Of a stretch of 64,000 bases of DNA, positions 27,988-37,217 are shown piece by piece; the first letter of the stretch is position 1; each line of letters starts with the position of its first letter. The position numbers were made by a program, and so were the translations under genes. Origin of the DNA: Rhodopseudomonas sp. BAL398 (lineage in GTDB: Bacteria > Pseudomonadota > Alphaproteobacteria > Rhizobiales > Xanthobacteraceae); the NCBI RefSeq assembly GCF_033001325.1, contig NZ_CP133111.1:2356001-2420000 (forward strand). Direction: 5' to 3'. The notes beneath the pieces were generated by a model. It did not search any database. It was not told the DNA's origin and saw only the letters and a list, made by a program, of their open reading frames with translations.

Positions 27988-29127
27988 ATGCGCAGAAATC
28001 AAGTTGCCGTCGTCGGCGCCGCCGAGACCACCGAACTCGGCGTCATTCCCAATATGTCGCAGCTGCAGCTGCATGCCGATGCCGCGCTCAACGCGATGGC
28101 CGATTGCGGGCTGAAGCCGTCCGACATCGACGGCGTCGCCACCGCGGTCGAGACCCCGCAGCAGATCGCTCATTATCTCGGCATCACGCCGACCTGGGTC
28201 GATGGGACCTCGGTCGGCGGCTGTTCGTTCATGCTGCACGTCCGCCATGCCGCGGCGGCAATCGAGGCCGGGTTGTGCAAGACCGTGCTGATCACCCATG
28301 CCGAAAGCGGCAAGTCGATGATCGGCAAGCAGCCGCGCTTCACCCCGCCCGACAGCCTCAACGGCCAGTTCGAGGCGCCGTTCGGCGTCTATGGCCCGCC
28401 CAGCATGTTCCCGATCCCGGTGCTGCGCTACATGAAGACCCACGGCATCACCCATGAGCAGATCGCCATGGTGGCGGTGGTGCAGCGTGAATGGGCGGCG
28501 AAGAATCCCCGCGCCACGATGAAGAAGCCGATCACCGTCGAGGACGTGCTGAACTCCAAGATGATCGCCTATCCGTTCCGCATCCTGCAATGCTGCCTGG
28601 TCACCGATGGCGGCGGCGCCCTGATCCTCACGTCAGCGGAGCGAGCGAAGGACTTCAAGACAAAACCGGTCTATATCCTCGGCACCGGCGAGAGCGTCGA
28701 GACCCCGATGGTCAGCCAGATGCAGACCTTCGACTCCTCGCGCGCGTTCCGCACCGCGGGTCCCACCGCCTTCAAGGAAGCCGGGATTTCGCACAGCGAC
28801 GTCGATCATCTGATGATCTACGACGCCTTCGCGCATCTGCCGCTCTACGGCCTCGGCGATCTCGGCTTCATGCCGCATGAAGAGACCGGCAAATTCATCG
28901 CCGACGGCAATACGCGGCCCGGCGGCAAGCTGCCGCTCAACACCAATGGCGGCGGCCTAAGCTACATGCATTCCGGCATGTACGGCATGTACGCCCTCCA
29001 GGAGAGCGTGCGGCAGATGCGCGGCATCGCGCCGGCGCAGGTGCCGGGCGCCAAGATCTCGGTCTGCCACGGCGTCGGCGGCATGTTCGCAGCGTCGGGC
29101 ACGATCATCTTCACCAACGAGGCATAG
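27988..29127 (+). CDS. Thiolase / SCP2-type acetyl-CoA acetyltransferase
   Basis: The 379-residue protein is a thiolase-superfamily member of the SCP2/lipid-transfer type. A Cys at position 79 (TSVGGCSFML) occupies the nucleophile position, and the C-terminal half has NTNGGGLSYMHSGMYGMYAL and the CHGVGG loop. It should either cleave a 3-ketoacyl-CoA or, with its DUF35 partner, act as an aldolase on a branched acyl-CoA, as Ltp2-DUF35 complexes do in steroid degradation. The retained Cys favours thiolysis. The third gene of the operon is an SDR dehydrogenase that could supply the keto substrate. Confidence 0.87.
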   Translation: MRRNQVAVVGAAETTELGVIPNMSQLQLHADAALNAMADCGLKPSDIDGVATAVETPQQIAHYLGITPTWVDGTSVGGCSFMLHVRHAAAAIEAGLCKTVLITHAESGKSMIGKQPRFTPPDSLNGQFEAPFGVYGPPSMFPIPVLRYMKTHGITHEQIAMVAVVQREWAAKNPRATMKKPITVEDVLNSKMIAYPFRILQCCLVTDGGGALILTSAERAKDFKTKPVYILGTGESVETPMVSQMQTFDSSRAFRTAGPTAFKEAGISHSDVDHLMIYDAFAHLPLYGLGDLGFMPHEETGKFIADGNTRPGGKLPLNTNGGGLSYMHSGMYGMYALQESVRQMRGIAPAQVPGAKISVCHGVGGMFAASGTIIFTNEA

Positions 29128-29131
29128 CCAT

Positions 29132-29248
29132 CGTTCCGGGATGCAGGTCGGCCGGCGGCTGGCCTGCAGGCCCGGAATCCCGAGCTGATCAACCATCTCT
29201 GGATTCCGGGTTCACTCGCGGCTAACGCCGCTCGCGCCCCGGAATGAC
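29132..29248. repeat. Palindromic repeat, family 2 (TTCCGGG...CCCGGAATC / GGATTCCGGG type)
   Basis: TTCCGGGATG, CCCGGAATCC, GGATTCCGGG and CCCCGGAATGACA alternate to give nested hairpins. A related unit lies at 53259-53407. It separates the thiolase and SDR genes. Confidence 0.75.
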
Positions 29249-29286
29249 AGCCAACAATCAGACCGAAACAACGGGAGCAAACAATC

Positions 29287-30207
29287 ATGTCCACCACCAA
29301 ATCACTCGACGGCAAAGTCATCGTCGTCACCGGCGCCGGGCGCGGCATCGGCCGCGAGATCGCGCTGCTGGCCGCCGCCGAGGGCGCCAAGGTCGTCGTC
29401 AACGATCCCGGCGTCGCCGCCGACGGCTCCGGCACCGACGCCGCGCCGGCCGACGAGGTGGTCGAGGAGATCAAGAAGCGCGGCGGCACCGCAATCGCCA
29501 ATTTCGAGACCGTCGCCGAAGCCGTCCCGGCCAGCAAGATCATCAAGATGGCGGTCGACACCTATGGCAAGCTCGACGGCGTGGTGAACAATGCCGGCAT
29601 CCTGCGCGACGCGATCTTTCACCGCATGAGCATCGACGCCTTCGAGCAGGTGATCAAGGTGCATCTGATGGGCTCGTTCTACACCTCGCATGCCGCGGCG
29701 CGCCTGTTCCGCGAGCAGGAGAGCGGCAGTTTCGTGCACTTCACTTCGACCTCGGGGCTGATCGGCAATTTCGGCCAGGCCAACTACGCCGCCGCCAAGC
29801 TCGGCATCGTCGGCCTGTCGAAATCGATCGCGCTCGACATGAACCGCTTCAACGTCCGCTCCAATTGCGTCTCGCCCTTCGCCTGGAGCCGGCTGATCGG
29901 CACCATTCCGACCGAGACGGAAGACGAAAAGGCGCGCGTGGCCCGGATGCAGCAGATGGGCCCGGAGAAGATCGCGCCGCTGTCGGTATTCCTGCTCAGC
30001 GACGCCGCCAAGGATGTCACCGGGCAGATCTTCGCGGTGCGGATGAACGAGATCTTCCTGATGGGTCAGTCGCGGCCGCTGCGCTCGATCCACCGCGACG
30101 GCGGCTGGACCTGCCAGACTATCGCCGAACACGGCATGCCGGCGCTGAAATCGTCGTTCTACAAGCTCGACCGCTCGGCCGACATCTTCAACTGGGATGC
30201 GATCTGA
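29287..30207 (+). CDS. Short-chain dehydrogenase, 3-hydroxyacyl-CoA dehydrogenase type
   Basis: The 306-residue SDR has the cofactor motif TGAGRGIG (about residue 15), NNAG (about 101), the catalytic Ser in TSTSGLIG and YAAAK. Its opening and the long GSGTDAAPADEVVEEIKKRGG loop resemble the dehydrogenase half of peroxisomal multifunctional enzyme type 2. It probably oxidises a 3-hydroxyacyl-CoA with NAD+. The C-terminal 70 residues (MNEIFLMGQSRPLRSIHRDGGWT) extend past the standard SDR core. It follows the DUF35-thiolase pair, with a repeat in between, and starts after ACGGGAG. Confidence 0.88.
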   Translation: MSTTKSLDGKVIVVTGAGRGIGREIALLAAAEGAKVVVNDPGVAADGSGTDAAPADEVVEEIKKRGGTAIANFETVAEAVPASKIIKMAVDTYGKLDGVVNNAGILRDAIFHRMSIDAFEQVIKVHLMGSFYTSHAAARLFREQESGSFVHFTSTSGLIGNFGQANYAAAKLGIVGLSKSIALDMNRFNVRSNCVSPFAWSRLIGTIPTETEDEKARVARMQQMGPEKIAPLSVFLLSDAAKDVTGQIFAVRMNEIFLMGQSRPLRSIHRDGGWTCQTIAEHGMPALKSSFYKLDRSADIFNWDAI

Positions 30208-30223
30208 GCGGCGACCACAGACA

Positions 30224-30385
30224 GGTGTCCCGGGCGCGGCGCAGCACATCGTGCTGCTGCGCTGAACCGGGACCCCCGCTACGCTGCCGGGCCAAGCCGT
30301 TGCCGCCCAAGCGGGGCCCCGGATCAGCAGCGCACCGCGCCGCTGCGCGACGCGTTGCGCAGCATCCGGGGCACGGGGCTCGATT
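30224..30385. repeat. Two palindromic repeats of family 3
   Basis: The first unit (30224-30291) has GTGTCCCGGGCG, GCAGCACATCGTGCTGC and AACCGGGACCC. The second (30306-30385) has GGGGCCCCGG, a GCAGCGCACCGCGCCGCTGC core and CCGGGGCACGG. They fill the convergent gap between the SDR and the OmpA-domain gene and may terminate both transcripts. Confidence 0.7.
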
Positions 30386-30456
30386 TCGATGAAGCGCCTC
30401 GCCGTAACGCTGCTGCCCAACGCGCAGGACGGCGTCGGGCGCCCGGCACGCCGCTG

Positions 30457-31746
30457 CTACTTCACCACGAACTCGATGCGGCGATTCTGCGCGCGCCCTT
30501 CCGGGGTTTTGTTGGAGGCGAGTGGCTTGTCGGCGCCATAGCCTGCCGCGGAGAGTTTGGCCGAGCCGATCCCGATCTTGCTCAGCCGACCGACCACGGC
30601 TTCGGCGCGGCGCTGCGACAAGGCCTGATTGCGCGCCTTCTGTCCCGCTGAATCGGTGTAGCCCGCAACCTCGATCGCAGCATCCGGGCAGCGCGCGACC
30701 ACGGCGGCCAATTGGGCCAGCACCGGCAGCGAGTCCTTGTCGAGTTCGGCGCTACCGCGCTCGAAATTGATTTTCTGCTGAGCCGTCAGCGCCAGTATTT
30801 CCGCCTGGCAGGCCGGGGCATCGAGCATCGGCGGCGCAGTCGCAATCGCCGGCTTGGCGATGGTGAGATTTGCGGAATCCGCATTTGCCAGCTGCTGGGA
30901 TGTATCCGTCTCAGGTTTGTCGGCGGCCTCCTTCGCTGCAGCCTCTTTGGCTGCTGCTTCCTTGACGGCAGTCTCCTTGGCAGCAACTTCCCTCGCCGCC
31001 GCTTCGGCCGCCGCGGCGGCCTTCGCCTCGGTGGCGGCCTTGACCGCCGCGTCTGCGGCCTTCGCCTTCGCGGCAGCCTCGGCTGCCGCCATGGCTTGCG
31101 CGCTCGCCGCCGCCTCTGCCCGTGCTGCAGCTTCGGCCCTGGCCGCGGCCTCGGCTTTGGCGGCCTCCAACCTGGCGACCGTCTTGGCCGCCAGCGCAGC
31201 GCCGCTGAGGCTGTCGACATCCGCGACCAGGCGGACGCCCGGCACCTGGCGAATTTCCTTGATCAGTTCGGCGCGCTTGGCGACGTCGGTCGGCAGCAAC
31301 ACGTCGCGCCCGGCGACGTCGATATCGAGCGGATCGCCGCCCGCATTCTCCACCGCCGCGGCGACGTGTATGCGCAGCGCGGGCTCGATCGTCGGATAGG
31401 CCACGATGGCGAAGACCAGCCAGATCAGGCCGGTCGCAAACAGCCCGATCCACCAGCCCTCATAGCGCACCGGCATCAACCGCACCGCAGCCCCGCCGAC
31501 GAGGCTTCCGGCCAGATAGGCGATGATCAGCGCGCAAGCAGCTTCCAGCAATAATCCGGGCCTGCCGTCAATGGTCCGCGCGACGATCAGCACGATCAGC
31601 ACGGCAAGAACCACGCCGACCCGCTTCAGCCAAAAATCCGCGAGATCCGCAGCCCAATTCAATCGGTTCGACAGCAGCGGGGTGACCACACCAGCAACCA
31701 GTGCGACCGCGAGCCAAATCCAGTAATGCGTCAGCAGGTATAACAT
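30457..31746 (-). CDS. Inner-membrane protein with BON-like region, Ala-rich coiled coil and OmpA peptidoglycan-binding domain
   Basis: The 429-residue protein has four predicted membrane helices (about 8-24, 41-57, 65-85, 98-118), a BON-like segment (125-180), an Ala/Glu/Lys-rich helical stretch of nearly 100 residues (184-277) and a C-terminal OmpA domain (about 318-429). The OmpA domain keeps the peptidoglycan-binding pattern GYTDSAG and QALSQRRAEAV. It could anchor the inner membrane to the cell wall across the periplasm. Most OmpA-domain proteins are lipoproteins or outer-membrane barrels, so a four-helix anchor is unusual. No neighbour clarifies its function. Upstream (31747-32094) I see no gene. 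Confidence 0.8.
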   Translation of the reverse strand: MLYLLTHYWIWLAVALVAGVVTPLLSNRLNWAADLADFWLKRVGVVLAVLIVLIVARTIDGRPGLLLEAACALIIAYLAGSLVGGAAVRLMPVRYEGWWIGLFATGLIWLVFAIVAYPTIEPALRIHVAAAVENAGGDPLDIDVAGRDVLLPTDVAKRAELIKEIRQVPGVRLVADVDSLSGAALAAKTVARLEAAKAEAAARAEAAARAEAAASAQAMAAAEAAAKAKAADAAVKAATEAKAAAAAEAAAREVAAKETAVKEAAAKEAAAKEAADKPETDTSQQLANADSANLTIAKPAIATAPPMLDAPACQAEILALTAQQKINFERGSAELDKDSLPVLAQLAAVVARCPDAAIEVAGYTDSAGQKARNQALSQRRAEAVVGRLSKIGIGSAKLSAAGYGADKPLASNKTPEGRAQNRRIEFVVK

Positions 31747-32094
31747 CGGGAGCGTCCTTATCGTCGGCGATCGAACGAGACGTCAGCGGAGCATTGCGTG
31801 GGAGCGCCCGATGCTGTCCGGCCAATCCTGCAGCTATCAAAACCCAAGGCCCGCAAGCCATCGCCATCGCGATTGGCTGTGAGCATGTCTCAATAACGTT
31901 GTTGGCCCACCCGCAGCTATCCTGACTAAAGTTTGAACTGAGTGGCGACATGCCTCTGCGGCAGGCAATTACCTGGCAATCCGGCCGCGAACTAACTACC
32001 GCGCTACCAAATAGTAGCCGGGTATGGCAGCGCGGGCCGGCAATCGATCGTGCCCAAGACGGCTCGACCGATCTGACGATCTGGCGCACCACGC

Positions 32095-32126
32095 AAAAAA
32101 GGAGGCGACCCGCGGGCCGCCTCCTT
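32095..32126 (-). terminator. Rho-independent terminator after the microprotein gene
   Basis: On the minus strand AAGGAGGCG pairs with CGCCTCCTT around a 10-nt loop, followed by TTTTTT. It begins 26 bp past the stop of the 22-residue ORF. Confidence 0.88.
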
Positions 32127-32151
32127 GGTTCTCAGTCTCGGTTTGGTCTGC

Positions 32152-32220
32152 TTAGTGCAGCAGCATGATGAGGATGATGAGAGGAATCGGAATTCCGACC
32201 AGCCACAAGAGAATTGGCAT
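32152..32220 (-). CDS. 22-residue hydrophobic membrane microprotein
   Basis: The ORF starts MPILLWLVGIPIPLI and ends with a second hydrophobic run and a terminal His, enough for one membrane span. It has a strong AAGGAG site at the right distance. Its ATG overlaps the stop of the PhnA-like gene (TAATG), and a strong terminator follows. Together these support a real translated gene. Similar tiny hydrophobic ORFs occur in other rhizobial genomes to my knowledge. The function is unknown; it may be a small subunit or regulator of the upstream membrane protein. Confidence 0.72.
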   Translation of the reverse strand: MPILLWLVGIPIPLIILIMLLH

Positions 32221-33089
32221 TATTTCGCTCCTTCGGTTGAGAGAGTGTTGCGGTTGCGGGCGTTCTTGCCCCATGTCCCATCGCGCATGCCGCCACCTTC
32301 GGTGGCCGCCAGCGCCGCCGAGAAGGCGCCGATGAACAGCGACAGCGTCAGCCAAATCGAAATCTGCTGGCCGGCCTTGCGGGCCTTTTCCAGATTAGCC
32401 TTGATGGTGTTGGTGACCTCGGTGACGCGGGTCTCGGCTTCGGCCGGGCTGAGCCCGGTTCGCGCCGCCACCACCTTGGTCAGATAGCTGCGGTCGGCTG
32501 CACTGAGATCGCTGCCGTCGCGGAAGCTCGCGGTCAGCAGCCGCTGCAATTCGCCGCGATTATCAGTCGCGCCGGCACTGGTCTGGGCCGCAGGATCGGC
32601 GCGCAGCAAGGTGTCGATATAGCCGTCCATCGGTCCGGCACTTTGCGCCGCCACCTGGGTTGCGGCCGATCCGGCGCCGCCGATCAATGCGCCGGCCGGA
32701 GCCGCCAGCAAGGCAGCGCCCACAATGGTCGCGGCCGCCCAAGCCAGCAGGCCGTGCGCAGTGTCACGAAAATAGACTTCGGTGCTGTGCACGCCGACCC
32801 ATTTGGTCCGCAACCGGCCAGCCAGATAGCCGCCGACAGCCGAGGAAATCATCGCGATGACGATAAAATACAGCCCGGTGCCAATCTTGAACGTAGTCGC
32901 CGACACGCCGGAATGTCCCCACGGGGAAACCACCGAGAAACCCACACCTGCTCCGAACGACAACATCACCAGCGTCAGCGCGCAGGACGCCACCGCACCG
33001 GCCAGGATCGCAGCCCATGACACCCCCGATACCGAGGGCTCGATCACATCGGCCCGCACGGCCGTCGCAAAACCTTGTTCCATCATCAA
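32220..33089 (-). CDS. PhnA-like integral membrane protein of unknown function
   Basis: The 289-residue protein resembles those annotated as PhnA-like in Bradyrhizobium. It has an N-terminal helix (VSWAAILAGAVASCALTLVM), helices near 70-90, 110-140 and 240-260, and a Gly/Ala-rich GALIGGAGSAATQ region. A soluble segment between (about 150-235) has helical periodicity and a TGLSPAEAETRV stretch. There is no enzyme motif, and no phosphonate genes are nearby. It is translationally coupled to the 22-residue microprotein. A GGAAC sequence lies upstream, but a matching -10 for the general-stress sigma factor is not convincing. Confidence 0.72.
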   Translation of the reverse strand: MMMEQGFATAVRADVIEPSVSGVSWAAILAGAVASCALTLVMLSFGAGVGFSVVSPWGHSGVSATTFKIGTGLYFIVIAMISSAVGGYLAGRLRTKWVGVHSTEVYFRDTAHGLLAWAAATIVGAALLAAPAGALIGGAGSAATQVAAQSAGPMDGYIDTLLRADPAAQTSAGATDNRGELQRLLTASFRDGSDLSAADRSYLTKVVAARTGLSPAEAETRVTEVTNTIKANLEKARKAGQQISIWLTLSLFIGAFSAALAATEGGGMRDGTWGKNARNRNTLSTEGAK

Positions 33090-33232
33090 CTCCAGCGGCC
33101 CTGATTAGCCGTCGGTAGAATGTCGGAGTGCGATGATTGTTCCAGGATTGGCGGTGCTATCACCGCTGCATTGCGGTCGCATCGACGCATTTTTGCGCGC
33201 ATGCGCGGAATCGGGCGTGTTACTACGCCGCG

Positions 33233-36037
33233 TCAGCCGCTGTTGCGCAAGCCTGCCGAGATGCCGTTGATGGTGAGCTGAATGCCGCGCAGCACCTGCT
33301 CGTCGGGATCGTGGCTGCGGTGTGCGCGCAGCAGCTCGACCTGAACGTGGTTCAGGGGATCGAGATAGGGAAAGCGATTGCGGATCGACCGCTCCAGGAA
33401 CGGATTGCCCTGCAGCAGCCGGTCCTGTTCCATGATGTCGAGCAGGCTCTCGATCGAGCTGTGCCATTCGGCGCGGATCCGGCCGAAGATCTTGGCACGC
33501 AGCGCCTCGTCCGGCACCAGCTCGGAATAGCGCGAGGCGATCGCGATCGAGCTTTTCGCCAGCACCATGTCCATATTGGACAGCAGCGTGCGGAAGAACG
33601 GCCATTCGCGAACCATGTCCTGCAGGAACGCCATGCCCTGGTCGGGATGCGCCGCGACCCAGGCTTCCACTGCGCTGCCGAAGCCGTACCAACCGGGCAG
33701 CATCAGCCGGCATTGCGCCCACGAAAACACCCAGGGGATCGCGCGCAAATCCTCGATCGCGCGGGTCTTCTTGCGCGAGGCCGGCCGGCTGCCGATGTTG
33801 AGCGTCGAGATTTCGGTGATCACCGTCGAGGCCCAGAAATAGTCGACAAAGCCCTCGGTCTCGTAGACCAGCCCGCGATAGGCCTTGAAGGCGAGCGCCG
33901 ACAATTGCTCCATCGCCTCGAGATATTCCGGCCGCGGCGCGCTGCGGCGCGGCTGCAGCAGGCTAGCTTCCAGCGTCGCGGCGGTGAGGATTTCCAGATT
34001 GTTGCGCCCGACCTCGGCGTTGGAATATTTGCTGGAGATGATTTCGCCCTGTTCGGTGATGCGGATCTGACCGTTCACCGCGCCGCCGGGCTGCGCCAGG
34101 ATCGCGTCATAGCTCGGCCCGCCGCCGCGGCCGACCGAACCGCCGCGGCCGTGAAACAGCCGCAACCGCACGCCGTGGCGCTCGAACACCTCGATCAGCC
34201 CGATCTCGGCCTTGTACAGCTCCCAGCCCGAGGTGACGAAGCCGCCATCCTTGTTGCTGTCGGAATAGCCCAGCATCACTTCCTGGACGCCGCCGCGGCT
34301 ATCGACCAGCCGGCGATATTCCGGAATCGACAATAGCCGGTCCATGATCGGCGCACAGGCCTGCAGATCCTCGATGGTCTCGAACAGCGGCACGACGTTG
34401 AGCGCGCTGCGGCCCGCCGGATCGATCAACCCGACCTCCTTGAGCAGCAACGCCGCCTCGAGCATGTCGGAAACGCCCTGGGTCATCGAGATGATGCATT
34501 GCGGGATCACCGAGGCGCCGTACATCGCGTGCGCCGAAGCCGCCTCGTGCAGCACCGCGAGTTCACCGACGGCCTCGTCGCTGTATTTGACGAACACCGA
34601 TGTCAGCGGCCGCATGCCGCGCAATTCGGCGGTCAACACGGCGATCCGGGCGTCCTCGTTCAACGCCAGATAGGAATGGCCGGGCCTCGCCGCGTCCATC
34701 AGTTCGGCGATGGTGCGCTCATGCACCGCGGAATTCTGCCGCATATCGAGGCTCGCCAGATGGAAGCCGAAGCAATCCACCGCGCGGCGCAGCAGCCGCA
34801 GCCGGCCGCGCGCGATCACGCTGGAATTGTCGGCCAACAGCGAGCGGTTGAGAATGTCGAGATCGTTGCGGAACTCGCGCACGCTGGCATAGGGCGCGGC
34901 GGTCGCGACCGGCGCGCGGATGGTTTCGACCTTGAGCTTCAACGCGGTCGCGGCCAGCCGCGCATAGATCCCGGAGACCGCCAGCCGATAGGGTTCGCCG
35001 CGGCGATGCGGCGAGGTGTCGGGCGACGCCGCCGCCAGCGCGCGCAGATCGTCGGAGATGGCGGCCAGATGCGACGCCAGCGACAATTCGGAGCCCAGCG
35101 CGTGCAGCTCGTCAAGATAGAACCGCAGCACCCGCGTACTATGCAGGCGCAGCGCGCCGCGCATCACCTCGGCGGTGACGAAGGGATTGCCGTCGCGATC
35201 ACCGCCGATCCAGCTTCCCATATGCAGGAAGGTCGCCAGCTCCTCGCCAGGCTCGCCCCCTTCCGCCGCCTCTTCGGCGACGAGGCGATCCTCGAGCACG
35301 CCATGCAGACGGGGGACTTCACGAAGGAAGGTATAATCGTAGAATGACAACCCGTTGGTGACCTCGTCGAGCACGGTCAGCTTGGTCCGACGCAGCAGAT
35401 TGGTCTGCCACAATGTCAGCACCGCGCGCCGCAGCTGCTCTTCGCTGAGCGCCATTTCGTCGGCGGTGAGCTGGACCCGCTCGCGCCGATCCAGCACCGC
35501 GGCGATCTCCATCTCGCGGTCCATCGTGCTCTTGCGCCGGACCTCGGTCGGATGCGCGGTCAAGACCGGGCTGACCAGCGCTTGCTTAAAAAACTGCCGC
35601 AAGTCGCGGGCGCTGATACCGGCCTCGCGGGCATGGGTCAAAGTACGGGCCAGCATCCCGGCGCGCGGCGCCGCGCCCGCGGTCGAGCCCGCACGCATCT
35701 GCCGGATCGAGTTGTGATCCTCGGCAATGTTGGCGAGGTGGGAGAAATAGCTGAAGGCGCGGACGATCCGGACGGTATCCGGGGTCGACATGCCGTTGAG
35801 AATATCCTCGAGTTCGCGGCGCGCCGTCCGGTCGTCGTCGCGATGAAACCGGATCGAGGTCTGCCGGATCCGCTCGACCAGGTCGAATACGTCCTCGCCC
35901 TCCTGATCGCGGACGGTATCGCCGAGAATCCGGCCGAGCAGCCGGATGTCGCTGCGCAATTGCGCGTCGTCCTCGAAGATCTCGTCGGCGCGGGCGGCCT
36001 GGACGTCGGGATTGGATGGCATGACCATGGGCGACAT
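33233..36037 (-). CDS. ppc: Phosphoenolpyruvate carboxylase
   Basis: The protein of 934 residues carries the PEPC signatures [13 protein letters not shown] (catalytic His, about residue 162), [14 protein letters not shown] and [14 protein letters not shown], with the QRI-like C-terminal end reduced to GLRNSG. It carboxylates PEP to oxaloacetate to refill the TCA cycle, matching the acetyl-CoA-producing catabolism around it. I chose the ATG at 36037, preceded by CTGGAG at 8 nt. The frame opens 16 codons upstream without a ribosome site. The membrane-protein gene upstream is 62 bp away on the same strand. Confidence 0.95.
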   Translation of the reverse strand: MSPMVMPSNPDVQAARADEIFEDDAQLRSDIRLLGRILGDTVRDQEGEDVFDLVERIRQTSIRFHRDDDRTARRELEDILNGMSTPDTVRIVRAFSYFSHLANIAEDHNSIRQMRAGSTAGAAPRAGMLARTLTHAREAGISARDLRQFFKQALVSPVLTAHPTEVRRKSTMDREMEIAAVLDRRERVQLTADEMALSEEQLRRAVLTLWQTNLLRRTKLTVLDEVTNGLSFYDYTFLREVPRLHGVLEDRLVAEEAAEGGEPGEELATFLHMGSWIGGDRDGNPFVTAEVMRGALRLHSTRVLRFYLDELHALGSELSLASHLAAISDDLRALAAASPDTSPHRRGEPYRLAVSGIYARLAATALKLKVETIRAPVATAAPYASVREFRNDLDILNRSLLADNSSVIARGRLRLLRRAVDCFGFHLASLDMRQNSAVHERTIAELMDAARPGHSYLALNEDARIAVLTAELRGMRPLTSVFVKYSDEAVGELAVLHEAASAHAMYGASVIPQCIISMTQGVSDMLEAALLLKEVGLIDPAGRSALNVVPLFETIEDLQACAPIMDRLLSIPEYRRLVDSRGGVQEVMLGYSDSNKDGGFVTSGWELYKAEIGLIEVFERHGVRLRLFHGRGGSVGRGGGPSYDAILAQPGGAVNGQIRITEQGEIISSKYSNAEVGRNNLEILTAATLEASLLQPRRSAPRPEYLEAMEQLSALAFKAYRGLVYETEGFVDYFWASTVITEISTLNIGSRPASRKKTRAIEDLRAIPWVFSWAQCRLMLPGWYGFGSAVEAWVAAHPDQGMAFLQDMVREWPFFRTLLSNMDMVLAKSSIAIASRYSELVPDEALRAKIFGRIRAEWHSSIESLLDIMEQDRLLQGNPFLERSIRNRFPYLDPLNHVQVELLRAHRSHDPDEQVLRGIQLTINGISAGLRNSG

Positions 36038-36098
36038 CGGGATGCTCCAGGAATTTGCCGGCCTCCCCACGTCGCAATTTTTCACGCCAGGCGCAAGA

Positions 36099-36848
36099 TC
36101 AAGAAAACGGCGGCGCCTGGCGCGCCGGCGTGCCGGGCTCGGGATAGCTGGGATCGGCTACGACCGGGGCGTCAATGACATCCGCGCGCGAAGCGAGTCT
36201 GTCGTCGATGCGATCCGCCGGCTCCTGCGGCGATGGCGCCACCGGGTCTGGCGCCGGCTCGACCGGGCGCGCTTCCGGCTCGGACGCAGCCTTCTTGCTC
36301 TTGCGTGCGTGCCAGACGAACGGCGCGATCGCTGCCGTCAGAACCACGACGACCATCAGAATCAAGAGCGCGGATTGTTGCAGCAATTCGATCCCCGGCA
36401 CGCTGGCGGCCAGGATCAGACCGACCAGCGCGATCCGCCAGGACGAGGTGTGCACGCCGGCCGTGAAGGTCCCCAAGGCGACCAGGGTGAGCGCCGACAG
36501 CGCCCCGAGATTGCCGCCGCTCACGACGCTGACATTCGTGACCGGCATCAGCACCATTGTCACCAGCACCGCCGACCAGTGCAGGATCTGGGTCAGCACG
36601 AGCCGCCACCGCGCCTCCTTGCTCACATCCACGTCCCAACCGGTGACCACACAGATCAGCCCGATGAACGGAGCCAGGGCGATCCAATAGGCTCTGGTTT
36701 CGCTGATGCTGGTATAGGCCACCCCGAACAGCGCAAGCGCCAGCATCGACAGATAAGGCCAGTCATCCATCAGGAAGTCGCGGAATCCGGAACGCCAGGT
36801 CGGCGATGGCGGGCCGGGCTGCAGATCGTCGATAGGCTGGCTGGTCAT
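36099..36848 (-). CDS. Multi-pass membrane protein with Pro-rich cytoplasmic tail, unknown function
   Basis: The 249-residue protein has about six predicted membrane helices (between residues 30 and 180) and a charged, Pro/Ala-rich C-terminal tail ([21 protein letters not shown]). I cannot place it in a named family. GGAG lies upstream of its ATG. It is on the same strand as ppc and may be co-transcribed with it. The upstream gap of 369 bp to the divergent histidine kinase contains no recognisable element except the kinase ribosome site. Confidence 0.65.
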   Translation of the reverse strand: MTSQPIDDLQPGPPSPTWRSGFRDFLMDDWPYLSMLALALFGVAYTSISETRAYWIALAPFIGLICVVTGWDVDVSKEARWRLVLTQILHWSAVLVTMVLMPVTNVSVVSGGNLGALSALTLVALGTFTAGVHTSSWRIALVGLILAASVPGIELLQQSALLILMVVVVLTAAIAPFVWHARKSKKAASEPEARPVEPAPDPVAPSPQEPADRIDDRLASRADVIDAPVVADPSYPEPGTPARQAPPFS

Positions 36849-37217
36849 GTCGCGCTCCAGCGAAAGTGGCGGATCGGGCGTGCGTTGGTCGCTCAGTCAC
36901 CTAGTCAAGGAAGGCAATTGACGGCGGTCAACGCGACCGTCGATGGCCCCCGATTGGGCGAGACACCCGCGCCGACCGGTTCCTGCGGGTTGCAACGAGG
37001 CACCGACGATCAAGTTCCACTTTCGCTGAATTGGGTTTCGGGGGTCGTGAGAATGCCGCCCATCCTCCGGGTCAATGCGCGTCCGACCAGCTTTTTCGAA
37101 GAATTTCCAGGATTTGCTGGTAATTTCGAACGGGTGACGCGGTCTGATTCTGTAAAACTACGCATTGCGACACAATCGCGAACCGTCCTAGCATTGCAAC
37201 CTCGGAGGAGATTTCGC

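Noticed and set aside
33110-33145. General-stress sigma factor (EcfG) promoter before the PhnA-like gene
   Set aside because: GGAAC is present on the minus strand, but no CGTT-like -10 element lies at the right spacing.
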